Shown piece by piece: positions 63,183 through 64,000 of a stretch of DNA of 64,000 bases. A program made the position numbers and the translations under genes. The DNA is taken from the NCBI GenBank assembly GCA_022494885.1, contig JAGVSM010000256.1, forward strand, positions 122,995-186,994, in the 5' to 3' direction. Below the pieces are notes generated by a model that worked only from the letters and a program-made list of their open reading frames with translations, ran no database searches and was not told the DNA's origin. Source of the stretch: Micrasema longulum. Lineage: Eukaryota > Arthropoda > Insecta > Trichoptera > Brachycentridae. Within the stretch, counting starts at the first letter, position 1, and each line of letters opens with the position of its first letter.

Positions 63183-64000
63183 CTGTGTCATCATCGGCAA
63201 CGTATCCATCGTTTTTCAGCTGTATCAAGAGATGCATGAAGTCATTTCTCTCGATGTTATTCTCCTCTCGATACTTGATCGTCTTATCGACAGTTTTGTA
63301 GAAGAATTCATTAATATCTCTTCCAATCAGGCTGAACCCGAGATGGGACACGAGCTTCGGAACGAAAAATGCCATGAATCTAAGCAGAAATCTGAATAAA
63401 CTAATCTCCGCTATTTTTCTGCCCATCTTCCTGAATTCAGCGTCGGGGTTCGTGAAACTATTGCATTCAATGCCGAAAGCGCAGGATCCGATCACGTCGG
63501 TGTTGAACTTGGCAAGAATGTCTTTGACGTTCAACGAATTGCGGTTGACGTTATTCGATTCGAGGTATTTCATCATCTCCACGCTGCATCGGGCTACCGT
63601 ATCAAACATGAACCTTATCTTGCTGGACGTAAACGTGGGAGTCAGTTTGTTCCTCAAGTTCTTCCACTTTTCCCCGGAAGAGTTAAACAAGTGTCCCGCG
63701 ACAGGGTCATTCTTGTCGTTAAACTTTACGGTGTGATCGGTAAAATGGACGAAATCCTTCACGAGGATACTCTTGATAAGGTCAAGGTCGTTGACGACGA
63801 GCGTCTTTCTATACGTCATGAAGACCCCCACGAACGGAAGGGATTTGGTTTCGGAATAGATCTCGAGGAACTCCTCTCCGAGGGTCGCCTTCATCAGCAG
63901 CGACTTCCAAGTATTCCCTAACCCGAACATCGGTTTGGGACCTTCGACTCCTCGCCTTTTCCAGTAGCCATAGTTCCAACTTCCGAGCGCGTATATTGCT
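63183..64000 (-). CDS. CYP6-like P450 first-exon paralogue (exon 1B), 5' end beyond window
   Basis: Seen: the reading frame is open from the window edge (..YGYWKRRGVEGPKPMFGLGN) for 272 codons to donor g|gtagga after DDDTG. It shares [49 protein letters not shown] and FFYKTVDKT with the exon at 59329-60205 and clearly derives from the same ancestor, perhaps half to two thirds identical by eye. No stop or frameshift is seen. The ER anchor and start lie just outside the window. The exon ends at the same residue and phase as exon 1A, but no I-helix, ExxR or heme exon is recognisable between 60206 and 63182. It could be an alternative first exon splicing to 55945, a partial duplicate, or a gene broken by misassembly. 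Confidence 0.88.

Noticed and set aside
63374..63921. Plus-strand open frames of 120 and 76 codons
   Set aside because: Antisense shadows of P450 exon 1B.
1..64000. CRISPR array, bacterial operon, rRNA or telomeric TTAGG repeats
   Set aside because: No regularly spaced direct repeats, operon structure, rRNA-like conserved blocks or telomeric arrays were seen; the window is eukaryotic nuclear DNA.

Overview
The window reads as AT-rich nuclear DNA of an insect. The evidence is intron-containing genes with GT..AG splice sites, CYP6-type cytochrome P450 exons, and a dense background of non-LTR retrotransposon ends, tRNA-headed SINEs, mariner remnants and foldback MITEs. The order cannot be fixed from sequence alone. 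The P450 sequence recalls hemipteran CYP6 proteins, but that is an impression rather than a proof.

About 1-39 kb holds no host coding exon I can recognise. It is a graveyard of 5'-truncated, frameshifted LINE ends (several families, often with AAATAAATAAAT-type tails), SINEs, MITEs and an abundant repeat family (called family R here) that repeatedly occurs as head-to-head inverted copies (18.3-19.1, 21.8-22.45 and 32.6-33.3 kb).

At 39561-48724 on the plus strand is a complete five-exon gene for type I isopentenyl-diphosphate delta-isomerase (IDI), 242 residues, with the catalytic Cys and Glu regions present and a presequence-like N-terminus. Its first coding exon starts with ATG directly after a splice acceptor, so an upstream 5' exon is expected. 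Its introns carry a decayed mariner, LINE pieces and a hAT-like element with a perfect 8-bp target duplication.

At 53331-60205 on the minus strand, tail-to-tail with IDI, is a complete four-exon CYP6-like P450 (516 residues) with all hallmark motifs. Further upstream (63183 to beyond the window end, minus strand) is a paralogous, intact large first exon. It ends at the same residue and in the same intron phase, but no 3' exons of its own lie between it and the first P450. Either it is an orphan duplicate exon, or two alternative first exons share one set of 3' exons (heme-binding half). This is the most interesting gene-level observation here.

IDI makes DMAPP from IPP for terpenoid and juvenile-hormone precursors. 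CYP6 enzymes usually oxidise xenobiotics or terpenoid-like molecules. Their adjacency may be coincidental.
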